This document shows, piece by piece, positions 8,029-15,774 of a stretch of 45,602 bases of DNA. The DNA lies in IMG/VR virus record IMGVR_UViG_3300031772_000061, positions 1 to 45,602 of that record. The stretch is one strand, 5' to 3'. This stretch comes from a virus. The stretch's first letter is position 1. Every line of letters begins with the position of its first letter. The notes under the pieces were generated by a model that made no database searches, was not told where the DNA came from, and was given only the letters and a program-made list of their open reading frames with translations. The translations under genes and the position numbers were made by a program.

Positions 8029-9510
8029 ATGCAATTTGGCACTTTAACTGCGCAACAACAAATAGATTTTCTGTCCTACCAAATATCAGGTGTAAGAAGT
8101 CCTAGTTTTACCACGTGGATCGAGGGTTTTTCTGACGTGTCAGACTATGTTAAGTCTATTGAGACTGATAGGAATGCAGAGTCGTTACGTGGGTTCGGAA
8201 ATCTTGCTATTGGTGTAGCAACTATTGTAATGAACAATGAGAATAGGTACTTTTACAGCGATGGTAAAAGTAATATCCCAAGTAATGCCAGAATCAAAAT
8301 ATACGCTGGTTTCCATGATCTTAATATTCCAATCTTCTCTGGTATTATATACTTAGTAAGCCCTCAGCCAAATAATGTTGTGATTCTTAATTGTCGTGAT
8401 TACATGGGGTTCTTTTTTGAGAACTTTGTGGATAATGTTGGTGTGAACCAAACGACAAAAGCAATCTTGGATTATTTTTGCAGTCTTTTCGATCTTATAT
8501 CAGGAGTTCCTTCGACATCGGAAACTTTATTGGAATTTTATAATCCTACGTGGACTGGACTTCGTATGATGACTATTATAGAAAAGATATGCGATAGTCT
8601 ATTCTCAATTGCATATTTTGATGAAGATGGAATCCTAAGATTCGTGGAACATGAATATTCTAATTCAATATCGTACACCATGAATGATACGAATATTACA
8701 GACATCTATAAGTTTTCTAATACTGAGATTATTAATTCAGTACAGATAGGCTATCAACCCGGCTTCTTTAGCTCGGCAAAAGATCAGGTAAGCATTGATT
8801 CATTTAGAGAGCGATTACGACTAATTCAGATACCATCCTTTGATTCAGGTGTGGTATCAAGTTTTAGTATTGGTAATGATAGTGAATTATTGAATAATGA
8901 TCTGGAAGGATTCTTGTTTAATTCAGATGCAAGTGCATCATATATTGACACTATTCACCTAAAACTTAAGTCAGTATCGGCAGTTGGCTATTTATGTGTT
9001 AAAATATACAGTAACAGCGCTGGAGTTCCAAGCACTTTGTTGGCAACATCGGTGTATAAGCCATGTAATGATTTATCAGGCGATTATGCTATTGAGTACT
9101 TTACTATTTTACCATCGTTAAGTATTTCACCATCAACTGATTATTGGTGCATAATAGATACTACATTGGTGTCTAGCGGATCAGTTTATTTACAGATTAC
9201 AACCACGGGTGCTTCTGCTATTTACGCATATAATGATGGAACTTGGCATACCGAAACTAATAAGTATCCTCTACATAATATAAAAGGATTGAAATATGCA
9301 AAGATTGTTAGTGAAGATATAATACGGTTTTATAAGAATTCGCATGAAAGAATCCGCATTCATGCACCTGCAATTCAACAATTACAGTTATATGATGAAG
9401 TCTTTGTAAATTCTGATAGTATGGGTATTAGAGGTAGGTATAAGATAACTGGGATCCGAACAATGATAAAAGATGGTTCTATATCTATTTTTACTTTAGA
9501 AAAAAAATAG
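8029..9510 (+). CDS. Tail tip / baseplate hub-like protein
   Basis: 493 aa, ATG with AAGGA. Residues about 25-230 contain V-S-D-Y-V-K-S-I-E-T-D and later F-S-G-I-I-Y, I-L-N-C-R-D-Y-M-G and R-F-V-E-H-E-Y, resembling hub proteins that form the tail tip. Residues about 285-410 form an inserted beta domain (V-G-Y-L-C-V-K-I-Y-S-N). The C-terminus (Y-D-E-V-F-V-N-S-D-S-M-G-I-R-G-R-Y-K-I-T-G-I) is an OB-like hub ending. Called from pattern and position. Confidence 0.6.
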   Translation: MQFGTLTAQQQIDFLSYQISGVRSPSFTTWIEGFSDVSDYVKSIETDRNAESLRGFGNLAIGVATIVMNNENRYFYSDGKSNIPSNARIKIYAGFHDLNIPIFSGIIYLVSPQPNNVVILNCRDYMGFFFENFVDNVGVNQTTKAILDYFCSLFDLISGVPSTSETLLEFYNPTWTGLRMMTIIEKICDSLFSIAYFDEDGILRFVEHEYSNSISYTMNDTNITDIYKFSNTEIINSVQIGYQPGFFSSAKDQVSIDSFRERLRLIQIPSFDSGVVSSFSIGNDSELLNNDLEGFLFNSDASASYIDTIHLKLKSVSAVGYLCVKIYSNSAGVPSTLLATSVYKPCNDLSGDYAIEYFTILPSLSISPSTDYWCIIDTTLVSSGSVYLQITTTGASAIYAYNDGTWHTETNKYPLHNIKGLKYAKIVSEDIIRFYKNSHERIRIHAPAIQQLQLYDEVFVNSDSMGIRGRYKITGIRTMIKDGSISIFTLEKK

Positions 9511-9537
9511 TTAAAATATTGAAAGGGAGTGAATTAA

Positions 9538-10365
9538 TTGGCTGTTTATCCTGCGTCATCATTACTGACAGAACCTACATCTGCATGGGTGTTAAATGTT
9601 GCTAATATGAAAGCTATTACTGATAATATCAATGCGCTTACAGCTGATTTGGTTTTAGCTAGGGCTGATTTACAAGCCTACCCCGGAGTCGATCATGCGG
9701 CAGCACAAAGCACAAATATTGATGATGCTTTACAAGCAATACGACACATGATTGCAGAAATTGGCGGAGAAACTCTTTGGTATACTGCACCAGGTGCAAG
9801 TTTGAAAGTACACGATCACAGTACAGGAAAAGGTGGGTTGATACCATGGGGTTCACTTGGAACTTCAACAGCGCGCAAGGTAGAATTGCATCCTGAATAT
9901 CGTGGTGCTGTTCTGACTAAAAGCCTTCGCGGCGCATCTCCTAGCGGAAACAATAACATAACTATTAACACAGACATTGATGTTGTTTCTTATGTGGGAC
10001 GGCATTATTATGAAGGTATATCAAGTCAAGCCACACTGCAAGATTACTATTTAGCTTTGAGATTCACGCTGCCGATTGATTTTAGTGCGTGGGCATCATC
10101 AAATGCTATTCAGATTGAATATAGAACAGGAAGCATGTTATCTACTGATTGCCACGTTGATGTTTACGTCTACAAATCTGGTAATGGAACTGTTGTAACT
10201 AACACAGACAATAACACGAATACAACGTGGTCAAATATATCTTTTAGCAGTTCTCAATTAGGTAGTTGGAGTGCCAATGATATTGTCGAGTTATATATCA
10301 AATTAGAAAGTAGAAATTCTACCTATGCACGTATTGGCAAAATCTGCTTTAACTACACCGCATGA
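9538..10365 (+). CDS. Tail fibre / receptor-binding protein candidate
   Basis: 275 aa, TTG start with GAAAGGGAGTG upstream. Residues about 15-75 are helical and probably trimerise (A-W-V-L-N-V-A-N-M-K-A-I-T-D-N-I-N). A short V-H-D-H-S-T-G-K-G-G linker near residues 91-100 is followed by a beta-sandwich domain (about 110-275) rich in Ser, Thr and Asn. It is the last virion gene before the promoter of the HNH gene, the usual place for a receptor-binding fibre. Confidence 0.6.
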   Translation: MAVYPASSLLTEPTSAWVLNVANMKAITDNINALTADLVLARADLQAYPGVDHAAAQSTNIDDALQAIRHMIAEIGGETLWYTAPGASLKVHDHSTGKGGLIPWGSLGTSTARKVELHPEYRGAVLTKSLRGASPSGNNNITINTDIDVVSYVGRHYYEGISSQATLQDYYLALRFTLPIDFSAWASSNAIQIEYRTGSMLSTDCHVDVYVYKSGNGTVVTNTDNNTNTTWSNISFSSSQLGSWSANDIVELYIKLESRNSTYARIGKICFNYTA

Positions 10366-10371
10366 TTGTCA

Positions 10372-10400
10372 TTGCTTTTATAAGCATTTTATGCTATAAT
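10372..10400 (+). promoter_or_regulatory. Promoter of the HNH gene
   Basis: TTGCTT (10372-10377), 17 bp, TATAAT (10395-10400) with TGC before the -10 (extended -10). The same TGC-TATAAT arrangement recurs before two other genes with structured leaders (22557-22584, and 17388-17360 on the minus strand). Confidence 0.75.
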
Positions 10401-10405
10401 ATATG

Positions 10406-10457
10406 TGTCAGCTAGTGAATGCATCACGAAAAGACAACTTCCGATTGTCCGCTGACA
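10406..10457 (+). ncRNA. Structured leader, three-way junction
   Basis: TGTCAGC (10406-10412) pairs with GCTGACA (10451-10457). Inside lie two hairpins: GTGA-loop-TCAC and GACAA-loop-TTGTC, joined by GAAAA. Downstream, ATTAC (10472-10476) pairs with GTAAT (10484-10488), placing the GGAGG Shine-Dalgarno (10480-10484) largely in the loop. The leader therefore could control translation of the HNH gene. It matches no riboswitch or ribozyme consensus I can recall. Confidence 0.55.
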
Positions 10458-10491
10458 TTAACCTATTCGGAATTACTACGGAGGTAATATC

Positions 10492-11067
10492 ATGTCAAAA
10501 AAACGTTATGATTTATATTCAAGAAAATGTGATCGATGTGGAAAAGATTATGTCGGTAGAGGAAAACAATTCTGTTCTTGTAAATGTAGTGCAAATATTT
10601 ATACAACAATACAAGAACGATTTTGGTCAAAAGTAAATATTGATGATTTGTTTTCCTGTTGGAAATGGACTGGTAGTACTTTTGGTGATAATGGATATGG
10701 TGCATTTGCTGTTAATGGTGTAAATTTTGGTGCACATAGAATTGCTTATATGTTAATTTATGGTATGGATTCAATTCCAGAAAATTATGAGATTTGTCAT
10801 ACTTGTGATAATAAAAAATGTGTAAATCCCGCGCATTTATTTCTTGGTTCACAACAAGACAATATGAATGATAAAGTATTGAAACAGAGACAAGTAAAGG
10901 GTGAATTAGTTGGTATTTCGGTACTTACTGAAAAACAAGTAATTGAAATAATACAACTACTTAAAATAGAATCCATTTCTAAAATAGCACGACAATTTGA
11001 TGTTCATGGATCAACTATTGGATTAATTAAAAGTGAAAAGACTTGGAAGCATATTCCAAGAGATTAG
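10492..11067 (+). CDS. HNH homing endonuclease
   Basis: 191 aa, ATG with GGAGG. Residues 10-35 hold C-D-R-C-G and C-S-C-K-C, a zinc-finger-like pair. Residues about 85-130 hold the phage HNH core: H-R-I-A-Y, then C-H-T-C-D-N-K-K-C-V-N-P-A-H-L-F-L-G and D-N-M-N-D. The C-terminus is a helix-turn-helix (S-I-S-K-I-A-R-Q-F-D-V-H-G-S-T-I) for site recognition. Such free-standing endonucleases cut phage DNA and spread by repair. It sits between the late block and the convergent recombination block, with its own promoter, structured leader and terminator, so it looks like an independent insertion. Confidence 0.9.
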   Translation: MSKKRYDLYSRKCDRCGKDYVGRGKQFCSCKCSANIYTTIQERFWSKVNIDDLFSCWKWTGSTFGDNGYGAFAVNGVNFGAHRIAYMLIYGMDSIPENYEICHTCDNKKCVNPAHLFLGSQQDNMNDKVLKQRQVKGELVGISVLTEKQVIEIIQLLKIESISKIARQFDVHGSTIGLIKSEKTWKHIPRD

Positions 11068-11088
11068 AATTTGTTATCTTAAAACTGT

Positions 11089-11135
11089 AAAAAAGCCCCT
11101 TGTATATGCAAATCTATATCAGAGGCTTTTTTTTT
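11089..11135. terminator. Bidirectional terminator
   Basis: AAAAAGCC pairs with GGCTTTTT around a long AT-rich loop, with an A run on the left and a T run on the right. It serves the HNH gene from the left and the convergent minus-strand recombination operon from the right. Confidence 0.8.
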
Positions 11136-11151
11136 ATACTATGTGGTAACA

Positions 11152-11340
11152 TTACGGGGCATTTAGAATTTTCCTTTGATGATCTTGATAAGTAAGTTCA
11201 TTATCTAAATACTCGAATATTTCAACGATTTCACCATTAGTCAAATCATCAGTCATAAATTGGTATATCTCGTCAATTTGATAACCTTCATCAGGATGTC
11301 TCTTTTTCCATTTACGGTATTTTTCAATTATATTTTTCAA
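11152..11340 (-). CDS. Small hypothetical protein, last gene of recombination operon
   Basis: 62 aa, ATG with an AGGAGG-type site in the upstream gap. Basic N-terminus (K-Y-R-K-W-K-K-R-H) followed by an acidic helical part (E-I-V-E-I-F-E-Y-L-D-N-E-L). No known domain. Same strand as, and 12 bp from, the ERF gene. Confidence 0.6.
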   Translation of the reverse strand: MKNIIEKYRKWKKRHPDEGYQIDEIYQFMTDDLTNGEIVEIFEYLDNELTYQDHQRKILNAP

Positions 11341-11352
11341 AAAGGTCCTCCT

Positions 11353-12267
11353 TTACCTATAAGTCTTTACCACGGAACGATAGTAATCCATTAGTGAAAT
11401 CTTATCATTTTTAGGTAATTCATTTATTAAATCAATATTGTTCGTAACCCACTCAGATAACTCCGCATATGAAGTACACTTATCAATAGACTCTCTAAAA
11501 CTATCAGTTAGTACATCTTTATCAATCTGGGTTATCGACTTAAGAATGTCAATTGCTCTTTCGTAATCAGGGATTGTCCAATCCTTAGAGCTTTCTGTTC
11601 CAATTGTTTCTTTTTGCCATTTATGGCGATCTTCATCAGTTACAATGCCACACTCTGCTAGTGTCGCAAAGTATGACTTTTTTACTTTCTCGAACTTTTC
11701 GGAAAAAAGAGCATCATTATCTATACTCATGTTTTCCAACTCCGTTTCATCAGGAGAATTCTGCGGAATGTGGGTAGTATCTTTCTTTTTAACTGGTTCT
11801 TTAAACTTTACATTTGGCTGATCTGGTGAGTCAAACTCCGAATCCTTTGGATCAGAAGTCGGGATACAGAATACTTGTATCATTGCATATTTCCATGCAG
11901 CCGACATCGCTTTGTTAGCTGATTTATCACCAGAATCCGCTCCTTCTCCAACTGTAATACATGTAACATTTGAACCATCGCTTGCATAGAATGTAAATTT
12001 AACAGTAAGAAAAGTACAGATCAATTCTCCTCCACCCTTAGTTGGGCGCTTCGTAATCTCATGAGTAAGTACTTCGGGAGTAAAGAATATACCGTTACTA
12101 GCGAGTCGTGGCTTTAACTCATTTGCAATCTGATCAATACCACGAAACTTATAGTTTTGTGCTATGTTTTTTAAGTCTTTACCAACCGCTTCAATCTCAG
12201 ACATTACTTTTGGTATTAAAGTGTAAATCTTACCATTAGTATTATAATTTATCTTTTCTTCGGACAT
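11353..12267 (-). CDS. erf: ERF-family single-strand annealing protein
   Basis: 304 aa. ERF proteins coat single-stranded ends and anneal them during phage recombination. The N-terminal core is clear: N-Y-K-F-R-G-I-D-Q-I-A-N-E-L-K-P near residues 38-53, then a beta-rich segment with G-E-G-A-D-S-G-D-K-S-A-N-K-A-M-S-A-A-W-K-Y-A near 107-128, the conserved ERF end. Residues about 150-304 are a variable acidic and helical tail. It is encoded 12 bp after the nuclease gene, its likely exonuclease partner, as in lambda red and RecET pairs. Confidence 0.9.
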   Translation of the reverse strand: MSEEKINYNTNGKIYTLIPKVMSEIEAVGKDLKNIAQNYKFRGIDQIANELKPRLASNGIFFTPEVLTHEITKRPTKGGGELICTFLTVKFTFYASDGSNVTCITVGEGADSGDKSANKAMSAAWKYAMIQVFCIPTSDPKDSEFDSPDQPNVKFKEPVKKKDTTHIPQNSPDETELENMSIDNDALFSEKFEKVKKSYFATLAECGIVTDEDRHKWQKETIGTESSKDWTIPDYERAIDILKSITQIDKDVLTDSFRESIDKCTSYAELSEWVTNNIDLINELPKNDKISLMDYYRSVVKTYR

Positions 12268-12279
12268 AAAATAGTCTCC

Positions 12280-13050
12280 TTAATCTAAAATAGGGTTTCC
12301 AAACTTAGCTTCACACTGCGGAAACACATTACAGAACCTCTTACGACAAAGCCAATGGCCGTAATTGGGAATGTCTAACCCAGATTTAATGCAATTAATA
12401 TACCAAGTTATAGACTCCATGAGATAATTGTTATCATAATCATCAATATCTAACTCATACGATAGACAGTATGGATGTTTATTCAGTACAGCATAATCTA
12501 AGAATATTCTATCTGGAAGCCGCCGAAAAAGATATTTAAAGCCTTCATTATACGCAGTCATTTGTAATCTTGGTAAAGTATTAGGCTTTTTCATAGTGGT
12601 CTTGGCATCACGAATTATATCATTATCTGTAATAACATCAATTCTTCCGGTGAATTGATACTCTGACCTTTCGATTGGGATGGTAAATATCAATTCTACA
12701 TACTGTGGTTGGACTTGTGGCGCTACTTTCTGATAGTACAGCATGAGTAACTCATAACCATTATTTTTTACGTCCTGGGGGCTTTCAGAGAGGAATTTTG
12801 TAAACTTAGAAAGTTCGGTAAATATAGTATCAAAAACATCAAACATTAAAGTGATATTATCCATTTTCGTTTTTATCTTCCCAAGATAATTTGCCTCGAG
12901 TGCAGAATGAAAAGCCAATCCTCTTAGTTGTGAGGGGTTATAACTTTCCTCATAATCCTCAAGAAACTGGAAATTATGTTTTGCACTGCACTGACGCATT
13001 GCGATAAGCTTTGAGCATGAGACTAAGCTAATATCTTTGGCATAGTACAT
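12280..13050 (-). CDS. Cas4/RecB-like PD-(D/E)XK exonuclease with Fe-S cysteines
   Basis: 256 aa. Visible motifs: R-G-L-A-F-H-S-A-L-E near residues 44-53 (motif with His), G-R-I-D-V-I then R-D-A-K-T-T near 137-152 (Asp and D-x-K catalytic core), L-Q-M-T-A-Y near 161-166 (Q-x-x-x-Y). Cys 12 and Cys 21 with C-terminal C-R-K-R-F-C-N-V-F-P-Q-C match the 4Fe-4S arrangement of Cas4/AddB nucleases. It probably degrades one strand to load the adjacent ERF protein. No CRISPR array or cas1 is present, so an adaptation role is unlikely. Confidence 0.85.
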   Translation of the reverse strand: MYYAKDISLVSCSKLIAMRQCSAKHNFQFLEDYEESYNPSQLRGLAFHSALEANYLGKIKTKMDNITLMFDVFDTIFTELSKFTKFLSESPQDVKNNGYELLMLYYQKVAPQVQPQYVELIFTIPIERSEYQFTGRIDVITDNDIIRDAKTTMKKPNTLPRLQMTAYNEGFKYLFRRLPDRIFLDYAVLNKHPYCLSYELDIDDYDNNYLMESITWYINCIKSGLDIPNYGHWLCRKRFCNVFPQCEAKFGNPILD

Positions 13051-13344
13051 TTATTTCTCCTCCATTGATTTTGATATGTTTATTACATCAATAGGATTCA
13101 AGATAATTATTGATAATGGCCGCATTGATCTAAGAATATTATCACAGATTTTATCGGTTTTTTCCGATCTTCGTGAGTTCTTAACAAGTAATTCCTTTAT
13201 AGTATCAGCCTTGAGATTTGGAAATATCTCTGTTTTTCCAATCATAACAGGGTCTTCGCTGAATTCATCAACCATCCAGACCCATTCTCTATCAAACAGA
13301 ATTGGTGTAAGTGTAACATTTTTAGCAATTGCTCGTAAATTCAT
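13051..13344 (-). CDS. Hypothetical protein, first gene of recombination operon
   Basis: 97 aa, ATG preceded by AAAGGAGG. Its stop abuts the start of the nuclease gene, so the two are co-translated. Predicted mixed fold with basic centre (K-N-S-R-R-S-E-K-T-D-K). No family recognised. By position it may assist the nuclease/annealing pair. Confidence 0.65.
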   Translation of the reverse strand: MNLRAIAKNVTLTPILFDREWVWMVDEFSEDPVMIGKTEIFPNLKADTIKELLVKNSRRSEKTDKICDNILRSMRPLSIIILNPIDVINISKSMEEK

Positions 13345-13434
13345 TGGTTGTCCTCCTTTTTTTTATTTATCGATACTCCGAATAAATTTTAATGCAATTC
13401 TTATGCCCAAATGAGAGCAGGCTAATAGCTAAAA

Positions 13435-13500
13435 TTGATCAAACTCAGTTTGAAACTGATCAAATTCAAACTGTGTTTGATCATATTCAAACTGATCAAA
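13435..13500. repeat. Palindromic repeat R1
   Basis: A composite of TTTGATCA and CAGTTTGAAACTG modules. Bases 13465-13500 are identical over 36 bp to 26254-26289. It lies upstream of the recombination operon and of the small-gene cluster, so it could be an operator, but copies also occur within reading frames. Confidence 0.85.
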
Positions 13501-13502
13501 GA

Positions 13503-13631
13503 TAGTGTCAGAAAACTGTCATTGAGTATCAGAAATCTGATACCACCTAAACCCGCATTGTGATTATATCCATAAAATTTTTTCATTATTGACTGTTGAA
13601 TTTCTGACATTACTATAATATATCATTATGA
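13503..13631. repeat. Diverged duplicate segment, copy A (partner 21511-21630)
   Basis: Shares TAGTGTCAG, a perfect 18-bp palindrome GTATCAGAAATCTGATAC (13526-13543), A-C-C-A-C-C-T-A-A-A-C-C-C-G-C-A-T and TTTCTGACAT in the same order as 21511-21630. A promoter-like TTGACT-19-TATAAT lies at its end, suggesting a duplicated control region. Confidence 0.7.
13589..13619 (+). promoter_or_regulatory. Possible promoter giving a leaderless transcript
   Basis: TTGACT (13589-13594), 19 bp, TATAAT (13614-13619). A start 7-9 bp downstream would fall at the ATG of the 48-codon gene at 13628, which has no Shine-Dalgarno. The 19-bp spacer is long, so this is tentative. Confidence 0.4.
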
Positions 13632-13774
13632 CACCGCTGGAAAACTCAATGGACTATGATCAATTACAAATTGAATTTGTTCAAATACGGTATTTATTTG
13701 GTCAATATCTTGGCATGGATATTGCATTAAATAACACTGTATTTGATGAAACTCAGTTTCAAACTGATCAATAA
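13628..13774 (+). CDS. Small protein containing repeat-derived sequence
   Basis: 48 aa from ATG 13628. No Shine-Dalgarno, but a TATAAT lies 9 bp upstream, suggesting leaderless expression. Two stretches of the gene are repeat copies: 13657-13686 (exact reverse complement of 15943-15972) and 13745-13772 (palindromic family), the latter encoding the end F-D-E-T-Q-F-Q-T-D-Q. It may be a short real gene or a chance frame through repeats. Confidence 0.4.
   Translation: MTPLENSMDYDQLQIEFVQIRYLFGQYLGMDIALNNTVFDETQFQTDQ
13657..13686. repeat. Repeat B, copy 1 (inverted partner at 15943-15972)
   Basis: 30 bp reading TGATCAATTACAAATTGAAT then TTGTTCAAAT. It is the exact reverse complement of 15943-15972. 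Same TGATCA edge as the R family, so probably a related element. Confidence 0.85.
13745..13772. repeat. Palindromic repeat R2
   Basis: Contains CAGTTTCAAACTG and TGATCAA. The preceding GTATTTGATGAAACTCAGTT is identical to the reverse complement of about 17857-17876 next to R6. Confidence 0.8.
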
Positions 13775-13810
13775 CCATTCACATGCTTGGGAATACAAGG
13801 AGGATTAAAA

Positions 13811-14026
13811 ATGCTAAACACTTTTGGTATCGAGGTAAAGTTATCACAGACACAACAGCGTGCTTATGATAAGCTAACAGAGAAATGGCAATCAGCCTAT
13901 GCTCTATTAGAAAGGTTTGATACGCTGGATATTCTCGTATCTAATGGGCTTGCTGAATCTTATATGGCATTGGTTGCAGGATGGTACCCACGAACTGAGA
14001 CTTATTACAGGAGGAAGAAGATATGA
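13811..14026 (+). CDS. Hypothetical protein
   Basis: 71 aa. ATG 13811 with AAGGAGG 6-7 bp upstream is preferred over TTG 13787. Predicted helical (S-Q-T-Q-Q-R-A-Y-D-K-L-T-E-K-W-Q). Stop overlaps the start of the next gene (ATGA). Begins the + strand small-gene cluster. Confidence 0.65.
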   Translation: MLNTFGIEVKLSQTQQRAYDKLTEKWQSAYALLERFDTLDILVSNGLAESYMALVAGWYPRTETYYRRKKI

Positions 14027-14457
14027 ATAAAAGTGAATTTGATACCTTAACAACTTTTATTACTACCTTGAAAAATAAGGATATTGACTCGTCATTTCAA
14101 TTCAGCCTTGAAAAAGAATGGAATGATTGTATCGAAATGATTCTGTCAAAACTAAATGAAATGAATAACCAAAACTCAAAAATTATTGGTAAACGTACTT
14201 TCCTTATCGGTTATGACAATGAACCAATATCTATCTCTTTAGATGTTTCTAAACAGCATTCTTTGGTATACTGGCTGTCCGAAGCGGATATTGAAGAAGC
14301 TATTGATGATTACTTGGTAGATAATTATGAAGATGGGAAATCACCCTCTGAACATCTAACTCCTGAGCAATTCCATCGTATCGTTGCTAAAACCTGCAAC
14401 CGTATAAATTGGTGGTCACCTCTAAAATTGGTACTCGAAGAATTAAAACTACGATAG
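14023..14457 (+). CDS. Hypothetical protein
   Basis: 144 aa, ATG preceded by AGGAGGAAG. Helical N-terminus (about 1-48), beta segment with I-G-K-R-T-F-L-I-G-Y-D-N-E near 55-67, then an acidic helical C-terminus (E-A-D-I-E-E-A-I-D-D-Y-L). No known domain. ATGA overlap with the gene before indicates coupling. Confidence 0.65.
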   Translation: MNKSEFDTLTTFITTLKNKDIDSSFQFSLEKEWNDCIEMILSKLNEMNNQNSKIIGKRTFLIGYDNEPISISLDVSKQHSLVYWLSEADIEEAIDDYLVDNYEDGKSPSEHLTPEQFHRIVAKTCNRINWWSPLKLVLEELKLR

Positions 14458-14472
14458 AAAAATCTAACATAA

Positions 14473-14503
14473 TTGATCAAACATCAGTTTGAAACTGATC
14501 AAA
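14473..14503. repeat. Palindromic repeat R3 (31 bp)
   Basis: TTGATCAAACATCAGTTTGA followed by AACTGATCAAA. Identical to 15079-15108 (30 bp) and to the reverse complement of 17823-17853. It ends 2 bp before the Shine-Dalgarno GGAG of the next gene, so its hairpin would sit next to the ribosome site. Confidence 0.9.
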
Positions 14504-14515
14504 TGGAGAAAAGAA

Positions 14516-14737
14516 ATGAAAAAAGCAATTTTAACAAGAGCAATAAAGCAAGAGATTAAAGAATTTATTTCTAATTGGCTTGACAATAAAGGTTACTATA
14601 TTTCAGCAGTTTTCTTTGAAGTAAAAGTAGATGAGATAATGCAAAATTACAATCTTGACTCATATTCAAATACTAGATATTTTTGCAAACAAATACTTGA
14701 ATCGCTAGACCATGGAATAGATTTAACTATTTACTAA
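14516..14737 (+). CDS. Hypothetical protein downstream of repeat R3
   Basis: 73 aa. ATG 14516 with GGAG is preferred; the longer frame from TTG 14489 would start inside repeat R3. Basic N-terminus and mixed alpha/beta pattern (S-N-W-L-D-N-K-G-Y-Y-I-S-A-V-F-F). No known domain. Confidence 0.6.
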   Translation: MKKAILTRAIKQEIKEFISNWLDNKGYYISAVFFEVKVDEIMQNYNLDSYSNTRYFCKQILESLDHGIDLTIY

Positions 14738-14750
14738 GAGAGGAAAAATA

Positions 14751-14966
14751 ATGACAAGTAAAGAGATAAACGCAAATCGTAGGATCAGAGCCTTGATCGA
14801 ACAACACGAAGAAGAAGCTTCCTACACTGTGGAAGATTGGAAGCGAAAAGCCTTCAGTATAGCCAAGTCGTATGGCGAAAGTTTAAGACACATTCAAAAG
14901 CTCAAGCAAGATAACAAACTACTTCTAGATATTATCAGAATTGTTAATAAAAGAGAGAGACCTTAA
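14751..14966 (+). CDS. Hypothetical helical protein
   Basis: 71 aa with GAGAGG upstream. Almost entirely helical and charged (R-R-I-R-A-L-I-E-Q-H-E-E-E-A and H-I-Q-K-L-K-Q-D-N-K-L-L-L-D-I-I-R), possibly a short coiled coil. No known family. Confidence 0.6.
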   Translation: MTSKEINANRRIRALIEQHEEEASYTVEDWKRKAFSIAKSYGESLRHIQKLKQDNKLLLDIIRIVNKRERP

Positions 14967-15017
14967 TGATTTAGTTATGATCAAATTCTGTTAAAAATGA
15001 CAGTTGAAAGGAAAGTT

Positions 15018-15356
15018 ATGTTCAAAGAAATGATTGAGAATATCCAAAAAGAATATGAGGCTGATATAGATTGTGTTATGATCAAACATCAGTTTGAAAC
15101 TGATCAAATTCGGCATGCATATAATATGGGATTGGATGAGGCAATTAAAATTATCAATTCATATAAGCCTAAATGGGTTGATAAGCCCGAACCCAACGGG
15201 TGGTACTGGATAAAGGATTTTTGTAACATAGAAATTCAGTGCGTTTATGTTTATACCACAAAATTCAGGGGCTCCCTGGGCGGTCGGTTTGACATTACAG
15301 AATACAAAGGCAAATGGTTAAAGCAATATCTGCCTGAAATGGGGAAAATAAAATGA
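15018..15356 (+). CDS. Hypothetical protein with a repeat-derived peptide
   Basis: 112 aa from ATG 15018 (AAAGGAAA upstream; ATG 14997 lacks such a site). Repeat R4 lies in frame at 15079-15108 and encodes M-I-K-H-Q-F-E-T-D-Q within a helix. Residues about 58-112 contain K-P-E-P-N-G-W-Y-W-I-K-D-F and a W-L-K-Q-Y-L end, like small phage proteins of the DUF551 type (P-x-x-G-W-Y-x-x), though I am not certain. Stop overlaps the next start (ATGA). Confidence 0.6.
   Translation: MFKEMIENIQKEYEADIDCVMIKHQFETDQIRHAYNMGLDEAIKIINSYKPKWVDKPEPNGWYWIKDFCNIEIQCVYVYTTKFRGSLGGRFDITEYKGKWLKQYLPEMGKIK
15079..15108. repeat. Palindromic repeat R4, inside a gene
   Basis: 30 bp identical to R3 and inverted relative to R6, but here in frame within the gene at 15018. 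Confidence 0.9.
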
Positions 15357-15565
15357 CAATTTCTTGGAATATAGAAAACGAAAGAATGATAGCTGATATG
15401 TCTAAAGAGGAAGCATGGGCTTTGTTTGAGACATTAGATTGTATTGTATTAGACCGAAAACCTATTTGTATCGTTAAAGAATACAAAAGAGCTTTTAGGT
15501 CGATGGATAATAAGGAAGATAAATCTATCTATCTATTGGAAAGGAAATACAAAAATAAATGGTAA
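15353..15565 (+). CDS. Hypothetical protein
   Basis: 70 aa, ATG overlapping the previous stop (ATGA), GGGGAAAAT upstream. Contains M-S-K-E-E-A-W-A-L-F-E-T-L-D helix then beta strands and a Lys-rich end. No recognised domain. Confidence 0.6.
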   Translation: MTISWNIENERMIADMSKEEAWALFETLDCIVLDRKPICIVKEYKRAFRSMDNKEDKSIYLLERKYKNKW

Positions 15566-15774
15566 ATGGTAAAAAACTAATCGAATTTGTAGAGAATAAC
15601 ACGTTGGATATTAATTTCCACGATTTTGAAAATGTTACAATAAGAGTTGAGCCACAGTGTGTTATTTTTGATTGTGAGGACATAACTCATATCTGTAAAA
15701 ATAAAAATACGGTTAGATTATTCTTTACAACAAATCAAATGCTAGAGTTAAAATTGAAAATGAAAGCAGGTTAA
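15559..15774 (+). CDS. Hypothetical protein
   Basis: 71 aa, ATG inside the end of the previous gene. Beta-rich centre (V-T-I-R-V-E-P-Q-C-V-I-F-D-C-E-D-I) with three Cys. The stop forms a TAATG overlap with the next start. No known domain. Confidence 0.6.
   Translation: MVNGKKLIEFVENNTLDINFHDFENVTIRVEPQCVIFDCEDITHICKNKNTVRLFFTTNQMLELKLKMKAG

Noticed and set aside
10406-10470. Hammerhead ribozyme
   Set aside because: The layout (closing stem, two hairpins, GAAA between) is suggestive, but the core reads CTAGTGA, not CTGATGA, and the A15.1-U16.1 pair next to the cleavage site is missing.
12280-13050. Cas4 of a CRISPR adaptation module
   Set aside because: The fold fits, but it sits beside an ERF annealing protein and no other cas gene or array is visible, so a recombination exonuclease is more likely.
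13422-13610. 62-aa minus-strand frame
   Set aside because: Composed of the palindromic repeat R1 and the duplicated segment; no ribosome site.
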